Origin: Tetrastigma voinierianum | Taxonomy: Eukaryota > Streptophyta > Magnoliopsida > Vitales > Vitaceae | NCBI GenBank assembly: GCA_016808115.1 | Contig: JAEQBH010004657.1 | Coordinates: forward strand, 62,001-126,000 | Direction: 5' to 3' | DNA length: 64,000 bases | In this document: piece after piece, positions 47,095 through 58,384 of the stretch | Layout of the letters: each line of letters starts with the position of its first letter | Numbering within the stretch: the first letter of the stretch is position 1 | Notes under the pieces: model-generated | Database searches by the model: none | The model's input: the letters and a program-made list of their open reading frames with translations, nothing else | Told to the model about the DNA's origin: nothing | Program-made: the position numbers and the translations under genes

Positions 47095-49424
47095 TAAAGT
47101 AGCTCCGTCTTCAATACCAGGCTGGGAAGAAGAAGGACTCTGTATATTTTTAGAATAGTTTTTATTTTCTTTTCTTTTATTTTCTTTTACGGATCTTAAC
47201 CGATTGATATGTGTAGAAGCGATGAAGGCTGGATTTAATTTCGATTTTCTCTTACCATTCTGCACGAAATTAATGGAGTCTAGACAAATTTACGGAATTG
47301 GTTCGTTCCAGTTTATTACACAATTCTGGTGGGTGTACTTGATCAATGATCCATTGTCGATTATGTCTCGGTATTGGCTTGATTTCATAGATTGAATTTA
47401 CCGTTAATTCACAGTCTTTTACGCATCATTTAGAGAAATACTTAGTTGGAATTTATTTGATTGATGTTGTTATTGAATCGACCAGTTCCTAATAGTAGCA
47501 CATTATACCATTTCAAGAATTGTTTCTGCTCTAATTTCGGAGGCCCTGCGTGACAGGAGATGGGTTCTGAGGTTGGGACATTCCGCGTGGGTATGATAGA
47601 CTACCATTGTGAATTACAAGCTACGAGGTTCACCTCGATAAATTCCTCACTCATAATTGATGTTGGAGGGAACATTTATCAATGTAAATAATCGGAGACT
47701 TCACATGTCCCGAGGGGAAGTTCCTAACCCTGTGTTAGCATAAATCTAATCAAGGGAAGGGAAGAACCATTAGATTTAAAGGATGAGTCATCAATTGAGT
47801 TGTAGAAGTTTTGTAGTAACCCTGCAAAGGGAGGCAAGAAATCTGCAGTCTCAAGAAATGGGTGTGAAGTATTGAAGAAAAATGCCCGGATCTTGCGAGA
47901 AGATCAAAAATACAAGTAGGCTGGTTAGATGTGACTTTGAAAGCGAGGGGCCTGGCAGTCAGATATGGAGAAATCGATTGCATATTAAGGCATCTTGGAC
48001 AAATCCATCCGGCAACGAGAATAGAGTAATGCATATTAATCAGGGTGGTACATTCACGGTACCTGTAGTAGTGTTCATTTCTCATGGAAAGCTGATTCGA
48101 TCCGAGTGTTGTTCTTTATTTTATTTTATTTTATTTTTGTGTGATTGTTTGTAACATTTAAATTCTTTTCTCTTCTCATGTATCGTCTAGAACTATTATC
48201 TTCTAGATTAAACCATCCTTTATTCACTTGGAGTTCAAATAGTGTGGACCTTAAGTAGTTGGGGTAGTTGATTCCAAATTCTTGTCAATCTTTGTGGGAA
48301 TGATATCTGGACTTACATCCATTTTACTACTTGTATGATATGTGCACTTGTAGTGTCTTAGATTAAAACCATTTTCAAATTAAGCAATATAAAGTAATTT
48401 TATCGGTTATATTCAAGTAATTCCAAGTGGAAAAAGATGCAAGAGAATTGTAAGGCTCTTGTAACTAAGTTAATTTGAAGGTTTTAGTCTAATCCACGAG
48501 CTGAGCATTGATCCCACAAATGTCATTCAAATTCCATATCAAATGCAAGGATTTCCAAGCGAGCATGGGTAAACCTTGAATTTCCTATCCACGGAGAGGT
48601 TGTGGGTAGAAGTCAACAGATTTATGCATGGCATGTTCAGAGATTCTGATCAATATTATCATATCATGTCTTGGTATGAATATTGTCTTAAATCAGATGG
48701 GATCCCTTCATCAAATAATGTAATGGAGTCACATGGAGGTCTTCATTTTAGTTTTAAATTACTATTGTAATGTAATTTCTCGATAAATTATAATGAATAT
48801 CGTGCTGTGGTGACATATTTGTTTGCATTTATTACTTTTTTATAGTTCAACAAAGTATTTCTATGAATTTCTAAGTATTTTTGTTAATTTTTGCTTTATC
48901 GATATTTTTGTCAAAATATCCACCGATATTTACCAATATTTCCGATATATTCGTAAAATCCAAGTTCCGATATATTCGTAATTACTGATATTTTGTTCCT
49001 TGCACATATTGGATATTAAAAACTCATTTTTACCGAGTCTACAAGCGATCAATTGACAACGATTAACATATATTTGCTTTCAACTCATCAAATGCTTTAT
49101 CAATATTCGTCACAACAACCTTTGTAAGAGGACAACTATAACATACACCATTTGGACAAGTGATGATTTTACCATTCATATAACATAACAAAGTGGTGTA
49201 AGTCTTCATTTCTTAACCTAACATTACAAAAGCATAATATTTATAAGTTATAAATTATATTACAATAAGGTCAAAGAAATATGCATTAGTGACCTAATGT
49301 TGATTCAATACTAACAAGATTGTGTAATTGTAAACCCTAAAAATCACATAACACAAACACAAATATCATACAAAGTTAAAAAAAATCAAGTATAAAAATT
49401 AAAAACCAAAAGAAGCCAAAGACG

Positions 49425-49478
49425 ATCTTCCGCTTGTTCAAGATACTCTCTTGATTGAAGACGATCTTCACAAAATAT
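49425..49478 (+). repeat. 54-bp direct repeat, copy 1
   Basis: Starts ATCTTCCGCTTGTTCAAGAT and matches 50483-50536 with a handful of differences. It lies in a non-coding setting about 1.06 kb from its partner. Confidence 0.75.
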
Positions 49479-50482
49479 GGAAGCCCTAAAAAAGCTGTAC
49501 ATCAACTATAGTAATAGAAAAACTGAGCATTATGTATAAATCATTTTAACTAACTTTGCCTAGAAGTAATTGTACTTTTTTTACAATTTTTATTTTAAGT
49601 TACAGGCTTCATGATCTAAAATGACTTGGTGAGTCATTCCCTGTACATTTCTTGTTCTGACAAATGCATTAATAACTTTTCCCTTTTGTCTTATATTTTT
49701 ATGAACACCAAAGGTTCTTCCTCTTAGATGCAGGAAAATACTTTGCCATGATGACATTGAGAAGAAGTTTCCTTAATTTCTGTTATGCTTTTTTTGCTTG
49801 GTAAAAGTGAAGATGGCTATGAAAAGTGTGGAATGTTCTTGAGACTATCCTAACAATTCAATTTTATATGTTCTTGGTTGGACTATTAAGCTAATGTTGA
49901 AAAAGGTGGACATACATGTTAGAATCAATACTTTTTCATACTCTTTGTATTCTTATAAAAGTAACTTTTGGGGATGATACGGATATTGGAAATGCTTTGG
50001 GTATTTAAGCCCTACATTCTGCTTCAGATTGCATTGCAAAATTCACTATTAGTTTTTATAGATCTTAGTCGTTCTCTAAACATAACTTTAAATTATTGCT
50101 ATTTGCATTTCTGAATCATTTGACATCCTTAAAACTAGAGAAGAATATGAATATAGAAAATAGCTTTCAGAACGACAACAACCAAATGCTTTTTTAGAAG
50201 AATATGAATGAAATATCTCCAAATAACAACCAAAATTCAGGACACACTCACCTTTCGCAATGTAGTAGCAAGCTCTCCTCAACTGAAATTCGCAACACAA
50301 CTGTCATCAATGGAATACCGTCATGAAACGCGGATACAACGCCAATGAAAACCAAACACAAACGTTAATTGTCAAAATGCAGGTGAAAAAAATTAAATTT
50401 CTATCAACAACACAATTGAAAACAAGCCTGAGGGAGGGAAAAAACAAGAAAAAATGGAGAATGAGAGAGGCGAGTGATCTCT

Positions 50483-50536
50483 ATCTTCCACTTGTTCAAG
50501 ATACTTTGATTATTGAAGACGGTCTTCACAAAATAT
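50483..50536 (+). repeat. 54-bp direct repeat, copy 2
   Basis: Starts ATCTTCCACTTGTTCAAGAT and ends TCTTCACAAAATAT, as copy 1 does. Sequence outside the repeats shows only weak similarity. Confidence 0.75.
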
Positions 50537-51082
50537 AGAGGCGAAAATGCTATTCAGAAATTATTAGGGCTAGGTAAGAGTAACTTGAGGATGAGAAAAA
50601 TCCGAGTTTTGGATAAACTACTCATGCTGATTACAAAATTTAGTTTGTATTTGAAACTAATGTCGTCACAATGTGTTCGAGAAGCTAGTATGAAAGTGAC
50701 AACTAGGATGATGTCACTATCCTGGGCTTCATCAATTTTTTTTAAGTCATTGCCTTTGTCCTGAATAGCGACTTCATAAAATTTTTAAAATTCAGTCTAC
50801 TTAGTTGGTGAGAAGCGAAACCATTATTTAAAGAATTCAATTGTTAAATCTATATGAAATTATAAATATTTATTTTAAATATAATATTTGATATCTAAAA
50901 TATTTAAAAATAATTTATTTAAAAATTATTATTATTACTTTTTATATTAATTTATTTAAAAATTATTGAAACGAGAATATTTAAAAATCAAATACAAATT
51001 ATTAAAATTATGATATCTCACTTGATTAACCTATTTATACGTCGGGTTTGTGTAAATGTATGTTTGAACCACGAGCCCCGAA

Positions 51083-51630
51083 TGTCAGGTTGGGAGATTA
51101 AACTTGGGCCCATTGCAATGCTCGGCCCATGATGATATCCCACAATCACGGGTTGAAACAATGGCCTAATTCGCACTTCAAAGGCGTCAATAAAATCATC
51201 CCAAAAGAATTAAAGCATTAAATGAAATACGATCTCCACCAATTAGAAGCTAAGATATTTCTGATCATTTGTTTATAGTATCCCTTATTAATCTATTACT
51301 TGATAAGGAAAATCTATCCAGTGGAAGAAATATCGTATCATCCTCCAACAAGGAAAATATTAGTTACGTATCATCATCCGACTAGTAAAGTTGTCATGAT
51401 CTACCACATTATAAATACCATGTCACCATTAGGTGAAATTGCACACAAAACCATTCCCTAAGCGGTTGATCTTCTTTTCTAGGAAGAAATGACTTAGGCA
51501 TAGAAGAAGGTAGCGGGTGAACCCAGCGATCCTTTTGTTTCTTATTTTTTGCAAGGGGCAGGCATCGTCGACGGGCCAAATGACAATTCCAGTGAAGCTC
51601 TAGCTGAGTTTCGGTTGAAAAGCATTATGA
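51083..51630 (+). repeat. RE-J 5' LTR (approximate)
   Basis: Probable start TGTCAGGTTGGGAG, with CTCGGCCCATGATG shortly after, a TATA box at 51410 and a GC-rich end. The partner LTR is outside the window, so both ends are estimates. Confidence 0.55.
51410..51417 (+). promoter_or_regulatory. RE-J LTR TATA box
   Basis: TATAAATA followed by CACCATTAGGTGAAA, as in the RE-D LTR. Confidence 0.65.
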
Positions 51631-51632
51631 GT

Positions 51633-51652
51633 TTGGCGCAAATGCAATAGAA
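51633..51652 (+). other. RE-J primer binding site (diverged)
   Basis: TGGCGCAAATGCAATAGAAC follows the LTR. It resembles the TGGCGCCGTCTGTGGGAA sites of related Tat elements only in its first six bases and overall position. Confidence 0.45.
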
Positions 51653-51740
51653 CGACGGTTCCTTTAAATAAAGTTAAACTCAGTGTTGGTAATTATCAAC
51701 TCGGAACATAAGCGGGAGCCACGCCAATCCCCCAAGGATG

Positions 51741-52900
51741 CCAGACCAGCAAGGCGACATAGATAGCCGACCTCCCAGAGGCACACTAGAAACTCTGCAC
51801 GCCAATACCAACAAGATTGAGGCACTCCATCTCACCAACCAACGTCTGCTGCGAGAGATGGAGCAACTCACCAGGCAAATGCAGCACCCCCAGGAGGAGT
51901 GACAGGCCCGAGAAGGCCAAAACCCCATCACCCAAGAAGAACAGCAACACCTCGACCACTCCATCGAAGCAAATGGAGAGAGGAGGCTAGCCAACTAGGG
52001 ACATGATCCTTTGGCTCCACAGAGAATCATGATGAGAAGGGGCGTGATCGGACCGTCGACGGAAATAGGGAGGCGGTCGTGGGAGTAGAGTTCGAGGGGA
52101 CATCAACAAAGGCTGATACATGAAGGCGGTGAGATTGCCGGAGCTCAGTCTCCTATGGGCCTTGCTGAGTACGACAAAGTGAATCCCAGTTCACGTGGGT
52201 GCGCACTTCCCTCTTCGTGAGAATTCGGAATCACGCAAATTGAAGCGTTTGTGAAGCGAAAGACCCATTGATCACCTCAACACATACAAGATTGGATGGG
52301 TTGCATGGATATCGGGACCTTATATGAGTGCAGAGCCTTAAGCTATCTTTAAAGGCCAGCATTAGCCTGGTTTCGCAGACTCCGCTTCCATCTCATGTTC
52401 ACAGAAGCTTTCCATCGCGTTCGTCTCGGCTATGAATAAGGACGTACGGGAAATGATTATCACCTTCGACCATAAAGCGGAAGGCTGCGGGAGGCTGAGG
52501 TCATGTCTAAGATTCAATGCGAGTCGTTAAAGGGTGGATATTCCAGTGAAAAATTTGCCATTCACAGCTTTCGCCCGAGAGTGAGATGCGAGTCGAAAGA
52601 CCTAATGTTCTCTATCTCAAAGAACCCTCGGGCGAGCATGGCCAAGGTCCTCACCAAAACAGAAAAGTATATCAACGGTGAAGAAGCCCTCTTATCCAAG
52701 AAAAGGAGCTCTTTGCCCAAAAGGAAAGACGAGGCGTGAAAGGGAGCGAAGCCGGGAGCGAGGCATACGGGCGGATCCTAAGGAGGAGCAGAGAAAATAT
52801 AGGCGATTTGAAAAGACGAGAGCGTCGAAGTACAGGACCACAAAACTGACACTAACGGCCGATGTCTATGACGTATTACCCCGACCTTCGATTATCCACG
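51741..52900 (+). pseudogene. gag of RE-J
   Basis: A coiled-coil-like N-terminal part encodes ALHLTNQRLLREMEQLTRQM near 51830. The capsid core has ALAWFRRLRFHLM near 52350-52395 (family W[FL]R.LP), GGYSSEKFAIHSF and SISKNPRASMAKVLTKTEKY, then INGEEAL (52503-52690). This is the order of Tat-type Gag. It is followed by an Arg/Glu-rich tail. Two or three stops and several frame changes are present. Confidence 0.8.
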
Positions 52901-53109
52901 GGTCTGTAGTCTGACTGAAAAATTCTTTGAGGTGGCCATATAGATCGTGATTCCCGCGAAAGAGACAATGCAGAAATGCATGAGTTCCACTTTGGGATCA
53001 TGGACACGAACTAATGAATGCATCAATTGAAAGAGAGATTGAACACGATCAGGCCACGGACATCTTCGGCCAGATTCGCGTGGCTCAGAAGGCGAATAAG
53101 TCGGCCGCC

Positions 53110-53440
53110 ACCACCTGTTAGTGGCCGGTGAGCACCAGGCGCCTTTGGGAGGAAATCCATGTGATCTCAGGGGTTTTGCGGGGAGGTGGAGAGTCCACGG
53201 CTCGGCCGGGAAGGCCCACTTCACGGCGTAGGATCGGGGAGAGCAGAAATACAAACGTATCAAATTTCCTCATTTGGATACCTGCTGGACTTGACGCTGT
53301 TTTAACATCTAATGATCCACTTGTGATAAAGCCATGTGTGACCAAGGCGTTCCACGGGGTCCTTGTCGACAACGGTGGCTTAAGTGACATCATCCCCATC
53401 AACTTTAATGAAAATGGGCATTAGAAGGGAAAATTTAGGG
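53110..53440 (+). pseudogene. Aspartic protease of RE-J
   Basis: The region opens with HVISGVLRGGGEST, the conserved I..ISGG..GG.S motif that starts this segment in Tat elements. The retropepsin turn is HGVLVDNGGLSDII, with the active-site Asp codon at 53368-53370 (DNG). The downstream part, with a PSAYHMVIKF-like motif near 53640, is frameshifted. The frame is open for 98 codons (53128-53421). Confidence 0.8.
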
Positions 53441-53599
53441 CGGTCGGCCTTTGCCTACACTGGGTTCTCTGAGAAAAGTCTGCACTTGCCAGAGGATTAG
53501 TCCTGACTAGTGCTCACTTTAAGGAGACCCCCATGCCGGACTACAACGTAGTGAGATTTCTTATAGTAGATTACTTCCCATTAGGCCTACAATATGTTC

Positions 53600-54800
53600 T
53601 GGTGAGGCCTCTCCATGATGCCGCATAGGGCCGTCCCCTCCGCTTATCACATGGTTATCAAATTTCTTCTAATGAGTAAAGATGGTGAAACCATCGCATA
53701 GCCAGGGAATGTTACTCAACTTCAATGAAGCAAAACATGGTCTACAACATCTATATGGGCCAGGCTTCGACATGTGAAGCGAGGTAAGCACCGACACACT
53801 CCCTCGGAAGAACTAGACTATCGACTTATAGCGACGGCTAGAACCTCTGCCAGGAATTAAAAGCTAGCCCAGATACATCAAAAGCCCTCTCATCCGTTTT
53901 TACGACGAGAACGTGTCGCTGGAAAGCAGGAAGACATGGCGAATCAACCGGCGATGATCACTATAGAGTGAGCGTGATCCCTCTTTGGCGGGTGAAGAGG
54001 TTTTGCGGAAAGGCGGGCGATTTATGAGAGAGAGATTCGGCGATATAAACAAAGTAGAGGTGAATACCTGAGTGGTTATTCAATGTTGTTCTCGTCGAAA
54101 AACAAGCGTGGCCCCAGGCGACACATCAGTTTCTACATATATCAACGGGCTGCCTAAAGGTAGCTTCCTACCATGATTGACCTTATAGTGGAGCGCCACG
54201 GTAGGTCATGAACTCCTCATTAGTGCCTTCTCTATTCTGATTAGATAAGTAGCTGGATCTAATGTAAGAGGAATGATTAGATCAGATGAGAGACTCTTGT
54301 TATTGGTGATGCCAGGAATTTGAAGAACCAGGAGCCACTACCCGAAGGTTGGCGTGAACAAGATCTCCCAAAGTGACATCCCTATGGAGGTATATATAGA
54401 TGACATGTTGGTAAAATCGGTGAGGCAGAGGCTCCACATAGCCCACTTAGCCGGGCATTCAGATTCACTGGTTCACAATATGAAGTTAAACCCGGCCAAA
54501 TGTGCAGCCGGGTCTCGTTGGAAGTTCTTGGGTTTTATAGTCAACAGCCGAGGAATAGAGGCAAACCTAGATAAGATAAGGTGGAGTGCTCAATATCTTT
54601 TGCCTCCTTGAGCAATAAGGACATTCCAACGCTGGCCAGGGGAATAGTTTGCGTTGGCGCCGTGTCAGGCCGGCCGTGAATGTCGACCTTTCTTTCGGGT
54701 TACGAAAAAGCCACTTCTAGTGGGATGCACACTGCAAGGAGGCATTCACGGCACTCAAAACCTACTTAAGCTCTCCCCCCGTTCTAGTAAGCCCTTTAAA
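53600..54800 (+). pseudogene. RT of RE-J
   Basis: The N-terminal half is badly decayed; I cannot read the usual DLN.ACPKD and MDAFSGYNQI motifs. The catalytic part is open for 85 codons (54354-54608), with IPMEVYIDDMLVKSVRQRLH (YIDD codons 54393-54404), then MKLNPAKCAAGSRWKFLGFI, then VNSRGIEANLDKIR. These are the fourth and fifth RT blocks and the start of the thumb. The connection region follows near 54720-54800, with PFKGRTPLL. Confidence 0.8.
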
Positions 54801-55480
54801 GGGAGAACTCCACTCCTCTCTACAGCTATTTAGACTTCTCAACTAGTGTCGTCTTAATTAGGAAACGGGACCAGAGTACTGTAGTGATCCCACTTATTAT
54901 AGAGGCTTTGAGGGGAGCAGAGGAGATGTATCCTAAGATGGAGAATCTAATCCTAGCGTTGGTAACTGTCAAAACTTCGGCCTTAATTCCAAGCTCATGC
55001 GAGTGAAGTCCCAAGCCCGAATATCAGATGAAATAGATCTTTTTGCGTAAGCGAGAACCTACGGAAGGTTGGTAAAATTGACCTGTCGGTGAGTGAGTTA
55101 GGCATCGGTACAAACCAAGGACAATTAAGGCGGTCCGGCAAATTTCATCATGAGTCTACCCAGTGAGCCTACGGAAGCTACCAGTGACACCCCGGGCTCA
55201 TAGGAGTTATCAGGTAGGCCAGGACCGCGGTACCGAGGAAGCGGTGCGGGTGAATCGACCTCTTTAGGCGGGATATAAGTATGTGGAATACGCCCTCGGA
55301 TTAGACTTCCGTCACTCGATAGCAGTAGAGTATGGGATTGTCATAGATGGACTTAACTGTCGCTCGCTGGGGCGAGTTAGTTGGAAGTGAGCGACTTGGT
55401 GGTAGGATAGAAGACTCCTCTGACGGAGGTGAGAAGATGATCTTATATCTCGAAGATCGAGAATTGCTTAAAATTCATAT
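54801..55480 (+). pseudogene. RNase H of RE-J
   Basis: A run reading KYVEYALGLDFRHSIAVEYG near 55275-55335 aligns with the EYA..L.F..TNN.AEYEA segment of Gypsy RNase H; VEYG stands for the catalytic EYE. The usual first Asp motif (VDGA) is not seen, so a deletion or heavy decay is likely between 55130 and 55270. Confidence 0.6.
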
Positions 55481-56850
55481 GAGTTCGGGTCGGTACCAAG
55501 AGAGAGATTCAGGCGATGCCTTGTCAAAGGCTAACCTTGACCTCGCAAGAAAGACAAGCGGCCAGTGCACACATTCCAGGCACCTCCATAACCCATGGTA
55601 AGCATCAGCCAGCGGAGAAGTCTCCTGTGATGTCGAACCGAGGTTGGATGGACCCCATCACGTACTTGGTGGAAGGTACATTGGCGACAAAGAAAGGAGG
55701 CATCCAAACTCGAGCAAGGTCGGCCAAGATTCACCATTCATCGGAGGGGACCCTTTATAAGCAAGGCTTCTCGCCCGTTCTTAGCTGAAGTAGGGAAGGA
55801 AGGCGCTGACTACATACTCGGGGAGGTACATGAAGGCCTGTATGTGGCAGCCACATGAGACTCGGACCTTAGTAGGAAAAACCTTAAGGCGAAGTGCTAT
55901 TGGCCTGATAGCACCGAAGCCTTGTGAAGCGGGTCGAAATGCAAAGCTTGTCAAGAGCATGCCAAGATCTCTCATCTCGATACGAAATTCTTGGCGTCGA
56001 GTGCAACGGCCTTTTCAACAATGAGGGCTAGACATATTGGGACCCCTACCCATTGGAAGGGGACAATGCAAATTTATCATTATGGTATGGACTATTTTAC
56101 CAAATGGTTTGAGGCCGAACCCTTAGCAACAATCACGAGAAAGAAGGTGCGCAGCAATTACGGTGTTACATAATATCACGGGTTCGGGATCAGGGTCCCT
56201 CGATGTCGATAATGGGAAATAGTTCGATAATCCTAAGTTCAGGAATTTCTGCGCCGAGCTCGGAATCAAGAACTACTACTCGTTCCTAGCCCATCCACAG
56301 TCCAATGGGCAAGTAGAGGTCACTATAAGGACTCAAGGCGGCGCGAGAACTAAGTGGAAGATCTAAAGGAAAATGGGTAGAGTACCTCCCAGGGTGTTAT
56401 GAGCACCTGAAAACTACGCGCAGAGTCGGCAACTCGGAAACCACGGTTGCTCACGACGCTGGCACCAAACCCAATAAAAGCTCCAGTCAAGGTCGGATTA
56501 AAATCACCAAGGATTGAATTCGCAAGCACCAAACACAACGAGGAGGTCCTTCGCCTAAACCTGGATCTCCTAGAAGAAAAAGCGTGAGCAGGTCCTGAAG
56601 CGTTTTGAGAATTATCACAGAAAGACAACAAGATACTATGACTAAAGGGTCAAGCCCAGGAATTACAAGTCGGGCGACTTGGTTCTAAAAAAGTTACTAC
56701 CAGCAAGGAAGGACCCCGCACATGGGAAGCTGGGACCTAATTGGGAAAGGGCCACACATCGTATCATGTCAGGCACAGGTTATAGACTCTAGGCGTAAGA
56801 AGGAAAGACCACCTTACTAGTCATGGAGCATTCGAACACCTCAAACGATT
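55481..56850 (+). pseudogene. Integrase of RE-J
   Basis: A linker with MDPITYLVEGTLATKKGGIQ is followed by GTLYKQGFS (55700-55770). Next come an AKSMPRS-type zinc-finger remnant and QQWGLDILGPLPIGRGQCKF near 56020-56075 (first Asp), then DYFTKWFEAEPLATIT. The core continues with DVDNGK, where the second Asp codon is at 56208-56210, then FDNPKFRNFCAELGIKNYYS and HPQSNGQVEVT. The Glu codon is at 56316-56318, exactly 35 residues after that Asp, with one stop between. The C-terminal part has GDLVLKKLLPARKDPAHGKL, then GPNWE (56660-56750). Confidence 0.9.
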
Positions 56851-57349
56851 CTACCAATCAGACCTTGGAATGTAGTTTTTAGTAAAAAGTCAAGCGTTAG
56901 ATTTTAAATAACTGTCGCTATGTTCAATTTTAAGATTGTTTAAAATTGTGATGGATCGAAAAGTAAGATTATAATGATAAAGCAAGGGGCTCGGCTCGGA
57001 AATATCGGGGAGCAAAAAAGCGCATGTTCACAAAAGATTGTTCTTTATGTCAAGGAATTCTGAGTTCATCTGATTTACATTCAACAAAGTCATTCCTAGT
57101 ATCTCAGAGACAAGCGGCACAAATAGTTCTCTACTCCTCAGAAAGAAAAAACCCACGAGGAAAAAGAAAAGAGAGAGCAAGGAGCTCGGTTGGCAAAAGC
57201 TTTGAAAAAGTCACATAATAAAAATACAAAATTTCATTGCAGGGAAGTTACAATCACCTCAGAGGGTTACAAAATCTTTCTTTGCATCTCAGAAATTACA
57301 ATTAGCAAAACCATTCATCACATCGGCCAACACCCCGGTTAAGGTAAAA
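56851..57349. other. Non-coding sequence after RE-J integrase
   Basis: AT-rich, without recognisable domains. It corresponds to 29022-29234 in RE-D. Confidence 0.5.
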
Positions 57350-57460
57350 ACCACAAGAAAGGGAAAGAGAAAGAGAAGGAGAAAGGAAAGAGAAGGGGAG
57401 AGGGAAAGAAAAAAGCGAAAGAGAAAGAAAGAAGAGGAAAGAAAAGAAAAGGGCGGAGAA
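57350..57460 (+). repeat. Polypurine low-complexity tract of RE-J
   Basis: About 110 bp of G and A (AAAGGGAAAGAGAAAGAGAAGG..), downstream of integrase on the coding strand. It is the counterpart of the pyrimidine tract 28790-29021 of RE-D, which is in reverse orientation. Confidence 0.9.
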
Positions 57461-57844
57461 GCGGGACTTCAAAGTTTTCCCTTCGCCCCCTCCAAATACA
57501 TTCCCTAGCATAGTTCTATCAATGGGCATAGCTAGGGAACAACACAACTCCCATAAGGGAGGAACTAGGGAAAAGCACAACTCCTATAAGTGGTAGACCA
57601 TCGAAACCAAACGTCGGCCCGCGATCACCAGACGGACTCCGTGTAGTGACGACCAAACCCTGACGCTTCATCATGCGCGAACTCCAACTCTGTCAAAGAG
57701 AGGAAGAAGTTTGGAAGCAAAGTATGACCCAGAGAGGTTGTTATTTATAAGGAAACTAGGACACTTAAGAAACCACGCAGTCCGTTCCAATTCTCCATAA
57801 GATCCACATTAAAACCGCGCGCGCTTTTCCAAGGGAAAGAAGGC

Positions 57845-58030
57845 CGAGTAGCCACGGAGCCATGTAACTCAAGAGCCCGGCTTTCGAGTTTTGAGGAAGC
57901 AATTGCTGAGTAGAATAGCCTAGAGGCCAAGTAGCCACGAGGTCATGTAGCTCGGGAGCCAGGTGGCTCATATTCTGAGCCTCTTTGCTCAAGGAAGGTC
58001 AAGTAGCCACGGAGCCATGTAGCTCAGGAG
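57845..58030 (+). repeat. RE-J minisatellite, left part
   Basis: Imperfect copies of a unit around GTAGCCACGGAGCCATGTAG followed by CTCGGGAGCCAGGTGGCTCA. The array is cut by the solo LTR 58031-60585 and resumes at 60586. The 57461-57844 stretch before it holds a short duplicate (CACAACTCCCATAAG and CACAACTCCTATAAG) and no gene. Confidence 0.85.
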
Positions 58031-58384
58031 TGATGAGCTTAAAAGTCATCTATTTTCAGTCCATTTTTCTGATTTATTTTATTACAGAAAGGGTGGTTGT
58101 GTGCGGGAATATGGGATACTTCACTGGCTAACGTGCGAGTAGGGAATTCAAGAGCGAGAGTGAGTAAAGGAGCGAATGTGGGTTTGAGCGATGCTTGATG
58201 TAAATAAGCGAAATTGCAGGGAGGCGCAAAGTTAAAGGATTTGTTTGATGTCGTAGGCCTTTACATCAATCGAAATACATATTAGGTTATATTACCAGCT
58301 CCGGTCGCAAATGAAGCGTAATTGAAACAAAGCGGTGGGTGAAGAAACTCAAGTCGAAACAACCCGAGGGTGATGAAGAAGAAG

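Larger units (their letters stand above)
38738..48507 (+). mobile_element. Solo LTR of the RE-A family, carrying RE-I inside it
   Basis: Without RE-I the sequence is about 2.8 kb and collinear with the solo LTR 58031-60585. It has TG..GAG..CTCATTT at its start, a TCCATTTTTCT block, a palindrome array, a TATA box and the GGGTGTGAAGTATTGAAG and CTTAAGTAGTTGGGGTAGTTGATT blocks in its distal half. It ends near GAGCTGAGCA at 48507. Flanks are ATGAT (38733-38737) and TTGAT (48508-48512), a 4/5 match. It lies in the tail exon of the hAT gene. Confidence 0.75.
34870..48779 (+). pseudogene. hAT-like transposase gene, interrupted three times
   Basis: Part 1 (34870-36410) gives SCIDLMFEDIGKR near 35060, then TFIYNHGCLLTKMRQACGG and VRPGATRFATNYITFDSLL (35123-35260). 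These match the DUF659-type core of plant hAT-like proteins. Then come a WEKVGKLVSIYEAL-like region, probable introns, and the C-terminal dimerisation motif (RNRLAYPELQAIGFV, 36146-36195) with a following LDDEDGN. Part 2 (38310-38737) encodes an acidic tail (SPFTDEDDFTHATQDEDHG). Part 3 (48508-48779) continues that tail, with YYHIMSWYEYCLKSDG. Parts 2 and 3 join in frame if the LTR 38738-48507 and one duplication are ignored. N-terminal zinc finger and terminal inverted repeats were not found. Stops in part 1 show decay. Confidence 0.75.
48780..51082. other. AT-rich sequence between the hAT gene and RE-J
   Basis: No coding domain. It contains CGATATTTCCGATAT-type runs (48890-49000) and two direct copies of a 54-bp sequence. 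Some of it may be the 3' flank of the hAT gene. Confidence 0.5.

Noticed and set aside
51680..51994. Minus-strand frame of 104 codons
   Set aside because: Shadow of the RE-J gag N-terminal coding strand, which carries the coiled-coil-like sequence.
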